In this document: piece by piece, positions 24,027 through 33,052 of the stretch
Position numbering within the stretch: position 1 is the first letter of the stretch
Layout of the letters: the number at the start of each line of letters is the position of its first letter
Assembly: GCA_050955105.1 (NCBI GenBank)
Contig: JBPBQZ010000060.1
Span: 1-41,509, forward strand
Length of the DNA: 41,509 bases
DNA from: JBPBQZ01 sp050955105
GTDB lineage: Bacteria > Pseudomonadota > Gammaproteobacteria > Burkholderiales > Burkholderiaceae
Direction: 5' to 3'
Translations under genes and position numbers: made by a program
Notes under the pieces: generated by a model
What the model was told of the DNA's origin: nothing
Seen by the model: only the letters and a program-made list of their open reading frames with translations
The model's database searches: none

Positions 24027-25340
24027 ATGATTTGCCAACGCCCTGGCGGCGTAGCGACGCGGCCGCGTCGATACGTTGCTGCAATTGCTACGACTTCCTC
24101 CCGCGGTTTTTCCAATTCCTTTGCAGCGTGGCTGGCCGCCGTGCCTCTGTTGGCCGGCAGCCTGTTTTTGGCTGTTTCACCTGCCGCCCATGCACAAGAC
24201 AGCACTACCCCGGTACCCATCGGCATGGTGCTGTCGAAGCAAGGCAACTTCGCCGATGTCGGGCGCGATGGCGCGCGGGGTGCGATGCTGGCGATCGACG
24301 ATGCGGGCGGCAAAGTACTCGGGCGACCGATCAAACTGGTTTGGTACGACGATCCCGATCCGCAGACGGCGCAGCAGAACATGAGCAAGCTGATCGATGC
24401 GGAAAAGGTCGTGGCGGTACTGGCCGGTACTAATAGCGCATCGTCGCTGGCCGAAGCGTCGGTAGCCAAGCGCACAAAGATTCCCACGGTGATCTTCACC
24501 GGCTCGGCCAAGGAAATTACCGGCAAGGACTGCAACCGCTATACCTTCCGTACCTATTACAGCGCGAATATAGCGGCGCGTGCGCTGGTGCCGTCGTTGA
24601 TGCCGCATGGCAAGAAGTGGTATTTCGTGGTGCCGAACTATGCGGCGGGCCTCGATGCTTATCAGGGCATGAAGCAGGAATTGGTGCACCAGAATGGCGA
24701 GGAAGTCGGCATGGACCGGGTGCCGGTCGGCACCAGTGACTTCAGTAGCTTCATCTTGAAAATACGCGATGCCAAGCCCGACGTGGTGGCGATGACGCTG
24801 ACCGGTCTCGATATCGACAACTTCCTGAAGCAGTGGGCGCAATATGGGATGAAGGACAAGATTCCGGTAGCTGATCCATTTATGAACGATTCATCGTTGT
24901 GGTCGCTCAGCACCGAGAACGTAACCGGCACCTACGCGATGATCTGGCAATATGCCGACCCGCAGAATTCGCCGATGGAAAAGCGCATGATCGTCGCCTA
25001 TCGCAAAAAATACGGTTCGCCGCCGACCTTGAATGCCTGGGAAGGTTGGATGTCGATGCGCGCGATCATCGATGCCATCAACGGTGCGAAGTCCACCGAC
25101 TCGAAGGCGATCGTGCAGCAATTCGAAACCATCAAATGGACCGACCGCGAACCCGCCAGCTATTACCGTGCGTGGGATCATCAGTTCATCCATCCGTTGT
25201 TGATCGTGCAGGCGCGTCCGCCGAAAACGGAAAAATGGGATGTGGTGGATGTAGTGAAGCGGGTGCCGACCAAGGGTGATGACGTCGAGAAACTGTTCGG
25301 CGACAAGGCGGAAGTCGGCTGCAATATGCCCGACTTCTAA
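24027..25340 (+). CDS. Orphan Liv-type periplasmic binding protein (SBP2)
   Basis: Secreted type I ABC substrate-binding protein of 437 residues and close paralogue of SBP1 (7038-8303). It has an unusually long N-terminal region (about 56 residues) with a basic start, a hydrophobic core (FAAWLAAVPLLAGSLFLAVS) and probable cleavage at AHAQ. The mature part aligns along its whole length: VPIGMVLSKQGNFADVG, AVLAGTNSASSLAEASVAKRTKIP, WYFVVPNYAAGLD and GSPPTLNAWEGWMSMRAIIDAI. The two mature cysteines (KDCNRYTFRT and VGCNMPDF) match those of SBP1. GGAG lies about ten bases before the ATG. No transport partners are adjacent. It probably binds a compound related to the SBP1 ligand. Confidence 0.9.
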   Translation: MICQRPGGVATRPRRYVAAIATTSSRGFSNSFAAWLAAVPLLAGSLFLAVSPAAHAQDSTTPVPIGMVLSKQGNFADVGRDGARGAMLAIDDAGGKVLGRPIKLVWYDDPDPQTAQQNMSKLIDAEKVVAVLAGTNSASSLAEASVAKRTKIPTVIFTGSAKEITGKDCNRYTFRTYYSANIAARALVPSLMPHGKKWYFVVPNYAAGLDAYQGMKQELVHQNGEEVGMDRVPVGTSDFSSFILKIRDAKPDVVAMTLTGLDIDNFLKQWAQYGMKDKIPVADPFMNDSSLWSLSTENVTGTYAMIWQYADPQNSPMEKRMIVAYRKKYGSPPTLNAWEGWMSMRAIIDAINGAKSTDSKAIVQQFETIKWTDREPASYYRAWDHQFIHPLLIVQARPPKTEKWDVVDVVKRVPTKGDDVEKLFGDKAEVGCNMPDF

Positions 25341-25405
25341 GTGACGCGGCCCAGTCGATAAGTCGGCAAGGTCCCTGAAACAAGCTAGCTGAGCCTGTCG
25401 ATGAG

Positions 25406-28400
25406 TCAGTGGAAATCACGGCTCATCGACGCCAGGCCGCCGAGCAAATGCGACATATCGACCAGCCGCTTGGCCACCAGATGACGCACTTCTCCCTGGC
25501 ATTGCCAAATGCCGTACACCGCCAGTAGCGATGCGCCCAGTGCTTCTTTGCGCTGCTTTTCCAGCAGGCTCGGCCAGACGATGACATTGACGTTGCCGGT
25601 TTCGTCTTCGAGCGTTACGAACATCACGCCCTTTGCCGTGCCCGGCCGCTGACGCACCGTGACGAGACCGCAGCCACGTGCCATCTGGCCATTGCGATAG
25701 TCGCGCAATGTCAGCGCCGGCATCAAGCGTTGCGCAAGCAGTTGCGCGCGCAGCAGTTCGAGCGGATGCCGGCCCAAGGTCAGGCCAGTAGCGTGATAGT
25801 CGGCGACGATCTCACTGGCTTCCGACGCGGCGCCGAGTGACGGCGTCGCATCGTCGAACTGCGCCTGCGCCAGCATATCCTTGTCGGGCACGGCGCTTAC
25901 CGATTGCCATAACGCTGCACGGCGATTGCCGGCGAGCGCGCTCAAGGCATTGGCTGCCGCCAGTACTTGCAGATCGTGCCGGTCCAGTTGTGCGCGCCGC
26001 GCCAAATCACTCACACTGATAAACGGCCGTATCGCGCGCGTGGTCTCGATGCGCTCGGCGCTGCCGTCGCGCATCCCACGTATTTGAGATAACCCCAGGC
26101 GCACCGCAGGCCGCGCGCCGGGCTGCGGTTCCAGCGCCGCATCGCGGGCGCTGATCATCACGTCGACCGGCAACACCACCACGCCATGGCGCTGCGCATC
26201 CTGTACCAGTTGCGAGGGTGAGTAAAACCCCATCGGCTGACTATTCAACATGGCGGCCAGAAATGCCTCGGGCTCGTGGCACTTGAGCCAACTGCTGACA
26301 TATACCAGCAGCGCGAAACCGGCGGCATGGCTTTCAGGAAAACCATATTCGCCGAAGCCTTTTATCTGTTCGAAAATGCCTTCGGCAAAAGCCCTGTCGT
26401 AGTCGCGTTCCAACATGCCATTGATGATGCGGTCGTAGTACTTCTGCAAACCGCCTTTACGTTTCCATGCCGCCATGGCACGGCGTAGTTGATCTGCCTC
26501 ACCGGGCGTGAAGCCGGCCGCGATGATGGCTACCTGCATCACCTGTTCCTGGAAAATCGGGATACCCAGGGTTCTTTCCAGCGCGACCTTGAGCCCTTCG
26601 CTGGGATAGTTGACGGGCTCCAGGCCTTGGCGCCGTCGCAGATAGGGATGTACGGCGCCGCCTTGAATCGGGCCCGGCCGCACGATGGCGACCTCGATTA
26701 CCAAGTCATAAAACTTTTTCGGTTTCAAACGCGGCAGCATCGACATTTGCGCGCGCGACTCGATCTGGAAAACGCCGATGGTGTCGGCGCGCGAAATCAT
26801 CTGGTAGGTGGCTTGATCTTCCTGGGGGATGTCCTGCATCTCAAAACATTGGCCACGCTGCTCGGAAACCATGTCGAGCGTGCGGCGGATGGCCGAGAGC
26901 ATGCCCAGCGCAAGCACGTCGATTTTCAGCAGTCCGAGCGCTTCCAGATCATCCTTGTCCCACTGAATGACACTGCGCTCCGGCATGGCGGCATTCTCCA
27001 CCGGCACCAGCCGTGTGAGCTTGCCGCGACTGATGACGAAGCCACCGGAATGCTGCGACAGATGGCGCGGGAAGTTGAGTAATTGAGATGCCAGCGAGGC
27101 CCACGACTGCACCAGCGGCGTGGCGGGATCGAGTCCCGCATCGGCGAAGCGCTTGAGCAGATCCTGGCTGGTATCGAACCACTGGTGTGATTTCGCCACC
27201 CGATCGACGATCTGCGGATCGACGCCGAGTGCCTTGCCGGTTTCCCGCAGTGCGCCGCGTGGGCGATAACAGGCGATCGCGGCCGAGAGGGCGGCGCGGT
27301 CGCGGCCATATTTGCGATAGATGTATTGAATCACTTCTTCGCGGCGTTGATGTTCGAAATCGACATCGATATCCGGCGGCTCGCCGCGCTCTTTGCTGAT
27401 GAAGCGCTCGAACAGCATATTGCCGCGCGCCGGGTCGACTTCGGTGATGCCCAGGCAATAGCAGACCGCTGAGTTGGCTGCTGAGCCACGGCCCTGGCAA
27501 AGAATATGTTTGCCGCGGGCAAACCGCACGAGGTCGTAAACCGTAAGGAAATAGGCTTCGTATTCAAGCTCGGCAATCAGTTCGAGCTCGCGTTCGATTT
27601 GCGCTTGTACCGCCACTGGAATGCCTTGCGGAAAGCGTTGATGCGCGCCGATATACGTTTCTTGACGCAGGTAATCGGCGTGCTCGACGCCGGGTGGCAC
27701 CAATTCATCAGGATATTCATAGCTCACTTCGTCCAGCGAGAACGTACAGCGTGCCAGCAGGTTGAGGGTTTCGCCGAGCGTGTAATCGGGATACAGATTG
27801 GCCAGCCGCAAGCGCGAGCGCAGGTGGGGCTCGGCATTTGGCGTAAGTTCGTAGCCGCATTCCGAGACAGGTTTGCCGACGCGAATCGCCGTCATGGTGT
27901 CGTGCAAAGGCTTGCGCGAGCGCACATGCATCAGCACCTGACTGGTGGCCGTGACCGGAATGCCGTGTTGGTAGGCCACGTATTCGACGGCACCGCGATG
28001 GATGTCATCCATCGCGCGTTGGTGCAGCGTCAGGCCGACCCACGCGCGCGTCGGGAAGGTTTGGTCGAGCCACGTCAACTGCAAGTCCAACGCGGTTTCG
28101 TCCGCCGGATAACTGGGCAGCAGAATCGCCAGGCAATCGGGCACGCCGCGCAGATGCAGCATGTCGGGCTCGGGGCGTGACAGATCTTGCGGCGTGAGCC
28201 GGTACTGGCCTTTCGGCGCACGCATGCGCGCCAGGGTGATGAGTTCACAAAGATTGCCGTAGCCGTTGCGATTCTGCGCCAGCAGCAGCAAGTCGAAAGC
28301 CGGCTGGCCATTTGCCTGGGTCAGGCGAAAGTACGCACCGATGAGCAGCGGCAAGCCGACTTCCTTGGCCTTCACATGCGCGCGCACCACCCCGGCCACC

Positions 28401-28552
28401 GAGCATTCATCGGTAATCGCCAACCCGGCATAACCGAGATGAAAGGCGCGCTCGACCAGTTCCTCGGGATGCGAGGCGCCACGCAGGAACGAAAAGTTCG
28501 AGAGGCAGAAGAGCTCGGCATAAGCCGGCAAGGAGGCGAGCGCTTGATCCAT
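25406..28552 (-). CDS. dnaE2: Error-prone DNA polymerase DnaE2
   Basis: Second alpha-subunit-type polymerase used in SOS mutagenesis and damage tolerance, acting with ImuA and ImuB. The 1048 residues are the normal length. The N-terminal PHP domain starts FCLSNFSFLRGASHPEELVERA. The polymerase active site shows PPDIDVDFEHQRREEV (PDIDVDF at 393-399) and the third-aspartate segment LKIDVLALGMLSAI. The helix-hairpin-helix part and a C-terminal OB domain (RQRPGTAKGVMFVTLEDETGNVNVIVWP) follow. The start lies six bases after the imuB stop, so it is the last gene of the SOS operon. It is convergent with SBP2. Confidence 0.97.
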   Translation of the reverse strand: MDQALASLPAYAELFCLSNFSFLRGASHPEELVERAFHLGYAGLAITDECSVAGVVRAHVKAKEVGLPLLIGAYFRLTQANGQPAFDLLLLAQNRNGYGNLCELITLARMRAPKGQYRLTPQDLSRPEPDMLHLRGVPDCLAILLPSYPADETALDLQLTWLDQTFPTRAWVGLTLHQRAMDDIHRGAVEYVAYQHGIPVTATSQVLMHVRSRKPLHDTMTAIRVGKPVSECGYELTPNAEPHLRSRLRLANLYPDYTLGETLNLLARCTFSLDEVSYEYPDELVPPGVEHADYLRQETYIGAHQRFPQGIPVAVQAQIERELELIAELEYEAYFLTVYDLVRFARGKHILCQGRGSAANSAVCYCLGITEVDPARGNMLFERFISKERGEPPDIDVDFEHQRREEVIQYIYRKYGRDRAALSAAIACYRPRGALRETGKALGVDPQIVDRVAKSHQWFDTSQDLLKRFADAGLDPATPLVQSWASLASQLLNFPRHLSQHSGGFVISRGKLTRLVPVENAAMPERSVIQWDKDDLEALGLLKIDVLALGMLSAIRRTLDMVSEQRGQCFEMQDIPQEDQATYQMISRADTIGVFQIESRAQMSMLPRLKPKKFYDLVIEVAIVRPGPIQGGAVHPYLRRRQGLEPVNYPSEGLKVALERTLGIPIFQEQVMQVAIIAAGFTPGEADQLRRAMAAWKRKGGLQKYYDRIINGMLERDYDRAFAEGIFEQIKGFGEYGFPESHAAGFALLVYVSSWLKCHEPEAFLAAMLNSQPMGFYSPSQLVQDAQRHGVVVLPVDVMISARDAALEPQPGARPAVRLGLSQIRGMRDGSAERIETTRAIRPFISVSDLARRAQLDRHDLQVLAAANALSALAGNRRAALWQSVSAVPDKDMLAQAQFDDATPSLGAASEASEIVADYHATGLTLGRHPLELLRAQLLAQRLMPALTLRDYRNGQMARGCGLVTVRQRPGTAKGVMFVTLEDETGNVNVIVWPSLLEKQRKEALGASLLAVYGIWQCQGEVRHLVAKRLVDMSHLLGGLASMSRDFH

Positions 28553-28558
28553 CGCACA

Positions 28559-30025
28559 TCAGCCAAACAAGCCGTGCAGGAACCAGCGTGGCGCCTCTGC
28601 GCTCAGGCTGGTGGCGCGTTCTCGATAGATCCAGTAGCAGGATTGATCTTTGGCCTGCGCCACATAGTAGTCGCGCGTGACAACATGACCATCGAACCAG
28701 CCGCCTTCGATGCGCTCGCTGGGCGATACCATTTTCAGAGGCGAACCATAAAACGGCCGATTCTCACGCATCAGCAGTTGCACGGGATTTTCGAGAAGCC
28801 AGGTGGGGCGAGGTAATGCCTGCGGCAGCGGATGCGGCTTCGGAGCATGCTGGATCGGCACCCAGCGATTGGCGATTTCCGGGCGATGATCGGCTGTGGG
28901 AGCGGGTGTAAGCACGTTCTCGGCACCCAGGCGCGCGACCAGCAATTCGATGAGCCGTCGATGCTCTGCTGCGGTGCCGCCTGGGCCTGGAAAAAGCGCA
29001 TCGCTGGCTGGCACGGCTTGCGTCACTTTGTTGGCTTCGAGTCGCACGGCCAATACGGCGGCGGCGAGTGCGGTCCGGTCGAGCCGCTCTTTGAGCAGCC
29101 GTAGCAGATGGGCTTCGCGCCATGTGGGTTCCGCGAGCGTTATCTCGATTTCAGTAGGCGGTATGGCGGCGCGTCCGCGCTCATGCTCGAACATCACCCG
29201 CGCACCCGTGAGCGCCAGTTGGCTCGCGACAAGCCAGCCGCACATTTGTGCGATAAGCCGCTGTGTCGCAAAAAAGATCGCATCGGCCTGCGTCACGCGA
29301 TCGGGTAATTCGACGCGCGCTGAAAAAGTCGGCGGCAACTGCAGCCACACATAAAATTCCGGCGCCACGCCGAATGCCCGGTCGAGGGAGTCGAGCAGAT
29401 GCGGGCCGCAGCGGCGCTGCAGGCCGGCGCGCGGCAGGCGTCGGATATCGGCAATGGTGGCGCAACCGATGCCGGTAAACCACTGCGCAAACGGCTGCAC
29501 CTCGGGGACGTCGGTGAACGGCTGCGATGCCAGAGCTTTTTCGAGAGAACTCATTTTGAGCAAGCGCTTGGCGCCACGTTGTGCCAGCAGCCAGGCGCCC
29601 TGGCCAGTGGGGGCGGCACTGATGCGCGCGGTGAAGCCCAGCGTGCGCAGCACCGCGGCAGCCTCGCGACACAGCTTGCCCACGCCACCGAACAGCCGCA
29701 GACTGGCACCGACGTCCAGTAATACGGTAGCTTCGGCGCACAGTGCTGCATTGGGCGAGAAGCGCATCAGCGCCACCGCCACGGCCATCATGGCGTCGGC
29801 TTCGCGCGCGAGGTCGCGCTCGAACATCGTGGTGTCGGGCGCCAGCGTAAGTACGCCGCCGCTTTTCAAACCTGGCCGCACGCCGGCTTCACGCGCGCGT
29901 GCGTCGGCCACGAGAACCTGGCCTCGTTCAAGCACCACGCAGCCGGCCGCCGGGCTAGGCACCCACTGCGGCAGGTGCACTTCGAGTGGCAAGCGGGGTA
30001 AGCGGACGGCGAGAAACACGCGCAT
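28559..30025 (-). CDS. imuB: ImuB, catalytically dead Y-family polymerase of the SOS mutasome
   Basis: Adaptor protein of 488 residues with the Y-family fold but without catalytic acids, as known for ImuB. It links DnaE2 to the sliding clamp and ImuA. The N-terminus MRVFLAVRLPRLPLEVHLPQW has no aspartate where active polymerases have DxDxFFAxVE, and the second motif reads ATVLLDVGASLRLFGG instead of SxDE. The thumb helix-hairpin-helix (FTGIGCATIADIRRLPRAGL) is kept. A C-terminal tail (ENPVQLLMRENRPFYG and beyond) is typical of the family. The start at 30025 overlaps the end of imuA by 71 bases; a much longer open frame upstream only shadows imuA. Confidence 0.95.
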   Translation of the reverse strand: MRVFLAVRLPRLPLEVHLPQWVPSPAAGCVVLERGQVLVADARAREAGVRPGLKSGGVLTLAPDTTMFERDLAREADAMMAVAVALMRFSPNAALCAEATVLLDVGASLRLFGGVGKLCREAAAVLRTLGFTARISAAPTGQGAWLLAQRGAKRLLKMSSLEKALASQPFTDVPEVQPFAQWFTGIGCATIADIRRLPRAGLQRRCGPHLLDSLDRAFGVAPEFYVWLQLPPTFSARVELPDRVTQADAIFFATQRLIAQMCGWLVASQLALTGARVMFEHERGRAAIPPTEIEITLAEPTWREAHLLRLLKERLDRTALAAAVLAVRLEANKVTQAVPASDALFPGPGGTAAEHRRLIELLVARLGAENVLTPAPTADHRPEIANRWVPIQHAPKPHPLPQALPRPTWLLENPVQLLMRENRPFYGSPLKMVSPSERIEGGWFDGHVVTRDYYVAQAKDQSCYWIYRERATSLSAEAPRWFLHGLFG

Positions 30026-30662
30026 GACGACTGAACAGAATGGGAGTGGGTTGTAGAAGCACGGACAATGGCTGCTCGCGGGCGGGCCCGCGTCGCTTGA
30101 CGATATCGACCGCAATGCCATCGCCCGCTGGCCGCAGCGCCAGGCGCAATGGCGCGGGTGACGAATCTTGCGCGGCAGCCAGCGGCCGCACCAACAGGAA
30201 CAGCGTTTCCGAACACTGCGCCGCCAGATGCAGCCGGCGCAACGACTCGGCCCGAATGTGTTTTTGCCACAGCACCAGCGCGCCGCAACTGCCCGCGCGC
30301 AAAATCTGCTCGGCCGACCACAGTGCATCGGCGCTGCGCTCGGCACGCAGCAGCAGCAACTTATCGAGCGGAATACCCAGGTAAGCGAAGGCTGGTGCAT
30401 TCGGTAAATGGGGTGGCTGCAGCAGTGCAATGGCCTGCATGCCGGTTGCGCCCAAGGCTGGTCGCAACAGGCGGATTTCGCCCACCCCTGGTTGTTGCAC
30501 CAGTAAATCGATCAACACCCCCAGTGGCCAGCCGCCGCCTGGCAACTCTGCCGAAAGCGCCGGATAGCCGGTTTCCAGCGTATGGCCGGTGGAGTGGCCG
30601 AGTTCCGACGCTCGCCACAGGGACGGATGGATGGTGTCGAGATTTACCGGGAGGGCTGACAT
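29955..30662 (-). CDS. imuA: ImuA, RecA-like translesion synthesis accessory protein
   Basis: RecA/SulA-related partner of ImuB and DnaE2, 235 residues from the ATG at 30662. The characteristic ImuA opening is LSAELPGGGWPLGVLIDLLVQQPGVGEIRLLRPAL (about residues 36-70), a RecA-like core in which the ATP-binding loop is not a regular Walker A. LLLLRAERSADALWSAEQILRAGSCGALVLW and the family's basic C-terminal part follow. There is no Shine-Dalgarno before the ATG. The LexA box ends 11 bases upstream, so the transcript probably starts very near the gene. It is the first gene of imuA-imuB-dnaE2. The C-terminus reads into imuB. Confidence 0.92.
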   Translation of the reverse strand: MSALPVNLDTIHPSLWRASELGHSTGHTLETGYPALSAELPGGGWPLGVLIDLLVQQPGVGEIRLLRPALGATGMQAIALLQPPHLPNAPAFAYLGIPLDKLLLLRAERSADALWSAEQILRAGSCGALVLWQKHIRAESLRRLHLAAQCSETLFLLVRPLAAAQDSSPAPLRLALRPAGDGIAVDIVKRRGPAREQPLSVLLQPTPILFSRHARVSRRPLTPLATRSAPAAVGA

Positions 30663-30672
30663 GAGCAATATT

Positions 30673-30692
30673 TACTGTATGAATATACAGTA
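30673..30692. promoter_or_regulatory. LexA (SOS) box before imuA
   Basis: TACTGTATGAATATACAGTA contains CTGT-N8-ACAG, the LexA consensus of most proteobacteria. The two 8-base arms TACTGTAT and ATACAGTA are perfectly complementary around GAAT. It lies 11 bases upstream of imuA. Repression by LexA and induction after DNA damage follow from established knowledge of this operon. Confidence 0.95.
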
Positions 30693-30943
30693 TCTTACCT
30701 GCAAATTTGAGACGGCTGAAAACCTGCGGATGACGGGACGCAAATGGGATGTTTCCGATAGGCGCCGATAGCGATGACGGCGATACTCACGTCGCGCGTG
30801 ACTGATTGCGCCAAGCGGTAAACCACCGCATTTATATCGAGCGTTTTTTATCAACGCTTTTATTTACAAGTCCCGTCGGAATAATCGGCTTTGTCATTCG
30901 ACATGGTCCCCCGTCGGTACTACACGATGGGAGGTATCTCGAA

Positions 30944-31672
30944 ATGACACAAAATATCTATGACGATCCGGCGTTTTTTGAGAACTACAGCAAACTGGGC
31001 CGTTCGGTAGGCGGCTTGGCCGCCGCGCCGGAATGGCCGTCGCTGGTTGCGCTGCTACCGGCAATGCGCGGCCTCAAGGTGGTGGATCTCGGTTGTGGTT
31101 ATGGCTGGTTTTCGCGTTGGGCGCGTGAGCAGGGCGCAGCCTCCGTGCTCGGCCTCGACGTCTCCGAAAAGATGCTCGAACGCGCTCGGGAGTTTTCCGA
31201 TGATGCCGCGCTCCAATACGCCATCGCCGATCTCGAAAAACTTGAATTGCCCGAGGCGCATTTCGATCTGGCCTACAGCTCCCTCGCGTTCCACTACATC
31301 AAGGATCTGCGCGGACTGTTCGCGAGCATCCATCGAGCGTTGAAGCCCGGCGCCAGCCTGGTGTTCTCGATCGAGCATCCAATCTATATGGCGCCGCGTC
31401 AACCGGGCTTCGTGGTCGATGCGAATGGCCAGCGTTCATGGCCGGTCGACGGTTATAACCAGGAAGGGCCGCGCGTCACGAACTGGCTTGCGGATGGCGT
31501 GATCAAGCAACACCGCACCATCAGCACGCTATTGAATCAGCTAATCGAGGCGGGTTTCACGCTTGCCCATTTGAATGAATGGGGCCCGACCGATGCAGAT
31601 CTCGCCGCGCTTCCCGCATTACAAGACGAGCGCGAGCGTCCGATGATGATGCTGGTGGCGGCGCGCCGCTAA
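30944..31672 (+). CDS. Class I SAM-dependent methyltransferase
   Basis: Cytoplasmic methyltransferase of 242 residues. The ATG at 30944 has a strong GGGAGG upstream and starts the recognisable MTQNIYDDPAFFENYSKLGRS; the open frame to the left is not supported. Motif I is VVDLGCGYGWFSRWA (near residues 46-60), followed by GLDVSEKMLERAR (acidic ribose contact), YAIADLEKLELP and FDLAYSSLAFHYIKDL, with HRALKPGASLVFSIEHP as motif III. The pattern is that of the UbiE/Methyltransf_11 group. Substrate unknown. It stands alone between the SOS operon and a convergent histidine kinase gene. Confidence 0.9.
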   Translation: MTQNIYDDPAFFENYSKLGRSVGGLAAAPEWPSLVALLPAMRGLKVVDLGCGYGWFSRWAREQGAASVLGLDVSEKMLERAREFSDDAALQYAIADLEKLELPEAHFDLAYSSLAFHYIKDLRGLFASIHRALKPGASLVFSIEHPIYMAPRQPGFVVDANGQRSWPVDGYNQEGPRVTNWLADGVIKQHRTISTLLNQLIEAGFTLAHLNEWGPTDADLAALPALQDERERPMMMLVAARR

Positions 31673-31690
31673 TCGACGCGGACTGCGTTT

Positions 31691-33052
31691 TCAAGCCGTT
31701 GCGGCGGGCTTCGACAGCACCACTTCGAAGCCCGCCGCAACATTTTCGAACTGCAGGGTCATGCGATGGATGCCCGCTACCGCGTACGCCAGGCTCAAGC
31801 CCAGCCCATTGCCGGGCGTATGCCGACTCGCTTCGCCGCGATAAAAGCGCCGCAACACGGCCTCGCGTTCATCCGCTGCTATGCCAGGACCATCGTCGCG
31901 TACCACCATCCGTAAGCCGTGCAGATCTTGTTCGAGACAAAGCGCCACGTGGCCGCCGGGCGGCGCGAATTTAATGGCGTTGTCCACGAGGTTGGCCAAT
32001 GCTTCGAACAACAGACTCGCATCACCTTCGATGAGATAAGGCGCTGGCGACGAGCGCTCGAACTGTAACGCCACCCCCTTGTCTTCGGCTGCCGGCTCGT
32101 AGTATTCGAATACATCCGTGGCCACGGCCGCCAGATCGACCGTGGTGAAGCCGGCGCGCCGCACGCCGCTTTCGATTTCCGAGATGCGCAATAGCGCATT
32201 GAAGGTGCGCAGCATATCGGTCGCTTCAGTCAGGGTATCGTCGAGCGTGGCCTGGTACTCGTGATTCGTCAGAGTGCGCCGTTGCGCGCGCTCCAGCCCC
32301 GCTATCAAGCGCGTCAGCGGCGTGCGGAGATCGTGGGCAATGGCGTCGCAAACGCCTTTTACCTCATGCATCAGGCGTTCGATTTCATCGAGCATGCCGT
32401 TCACCACGCGTACCAGTTTGTCCAGATCATCCTGGCGCGAGTGCATGGGCAGCCGCTGCCCCAGATCACCGGCGACGATTTGCTTGATCGACGCTGTTAC
32501 CGCATCGAGGCGGCGCACCGCACCGATACCGATAAGCGCTGCGCCCAACAAGCCGACTGCCAAGGTCGCGATGGCGGCCGATAGCAGGGCGTGCAGCAGT
32601 TCCTCGTCAAAATGATCGAGCTCGCGCAGGTTCTGGCACTTCAGTGCGATACCGTCGTTGGCCAGCCGCATGGCGATGCAGCGCCCGGGTGGATGATGCC
32701 GCACGCCGCGTAGCCTGACGGAGAAGGGACGGTCGAAATAGGGCACGGCGGACGGCGGTGCAGGCAGGCTGCCAGCCAGATGCGTGCCGCTGTTGTCGAA
32801 CAGGCCGAATGGCCGCTGCGTGCCGGGGTCGTTCTGTCGCTGTTGCTCGAAACGCTTGACGAAGCTGGCCGGGTCTTCACGCTGCATCTCGGCATGCTCG
32901 CGCACCAGCCAATCATCGATGCGCTCCATTTCGAAGCCGGTAATTTCTTTATACAAATAGCCGAACAGCAGCACGGCGATAAAGCCGAACAGCGCCAGGA
33001 ACAGGGTCGCGTGGCGGAAGCCGGTGGTGCGATGGAGGTCAGTCAGGCGCAC
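31691..33052 (-). CDS. Sensor histidine kinase (OmpR-type partner)
   Basis: Inner-membrane sensor of 453 residues starting at a GTG. Two membrane segments (about 13-35 and 152-177) enclose a periplasmic sensor of about 115 residues with no recognised fold. A HAMP domain follows (RRLDAVTASIKQIVAGDLGQRLP). The phospho-accepting His240 lies in AIAHDLRTPLTRL, the N-box is NLVDNAIKFAP (Asn358), and the G boxes are DDGPGIA and GNGLGLSLA. The gene overlaps the end of its response-regulator gene by 14 bases, so the two are translated together. The signal is unknown; related kinases sense metals, envelope stress or antimicrobials. Confidence 0.95.
   Translation of the reverse strand: MRLTDLHRTTGFRHATLFLALFGFIAVLLFGYLYKEITGFEMERIDDWLVREHAEMQREDPASFVKRFEQQRQNDPGTQRPFGLFDNSGTHLAGSLPAPPSAVPYFDRPFSVRLRGVRHHPPGRCIAMRLANDGIALKCQNLRELDHFDEELLHALLSAAIATLAVGLLGAALIGIGAVRRLDAVTASIKQIVAGDLGQRLPMHSRQDDLDKLVRVVNGMLDEIERLMHEVKGVCDAIAHDLRTPLTRLIAGLERAQRRTLTNHEYQATLDDTLTEATDMLRTFNALLRISEIESGVRRAGFTTVDLAAVATDVFEYYEPAAEDKGVALQFERSSPAPYLIEGDASLLFEALANLVDNAIKFAPPGGHVALCLEQDLHGLRMVVRDDGPGIAADEREAVLRRFYRGEASRHTPGNGLGLSLAYAVAGIHRMTLQFENVAAGFEVVLSKPAATA

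Noticed and set aside
25341..25405. Possible terminator between SBP2 and dnaE2
   Set aside because: Only the short palindrome AGCTAGCT is present, with no stem of useful length and no T-tract.
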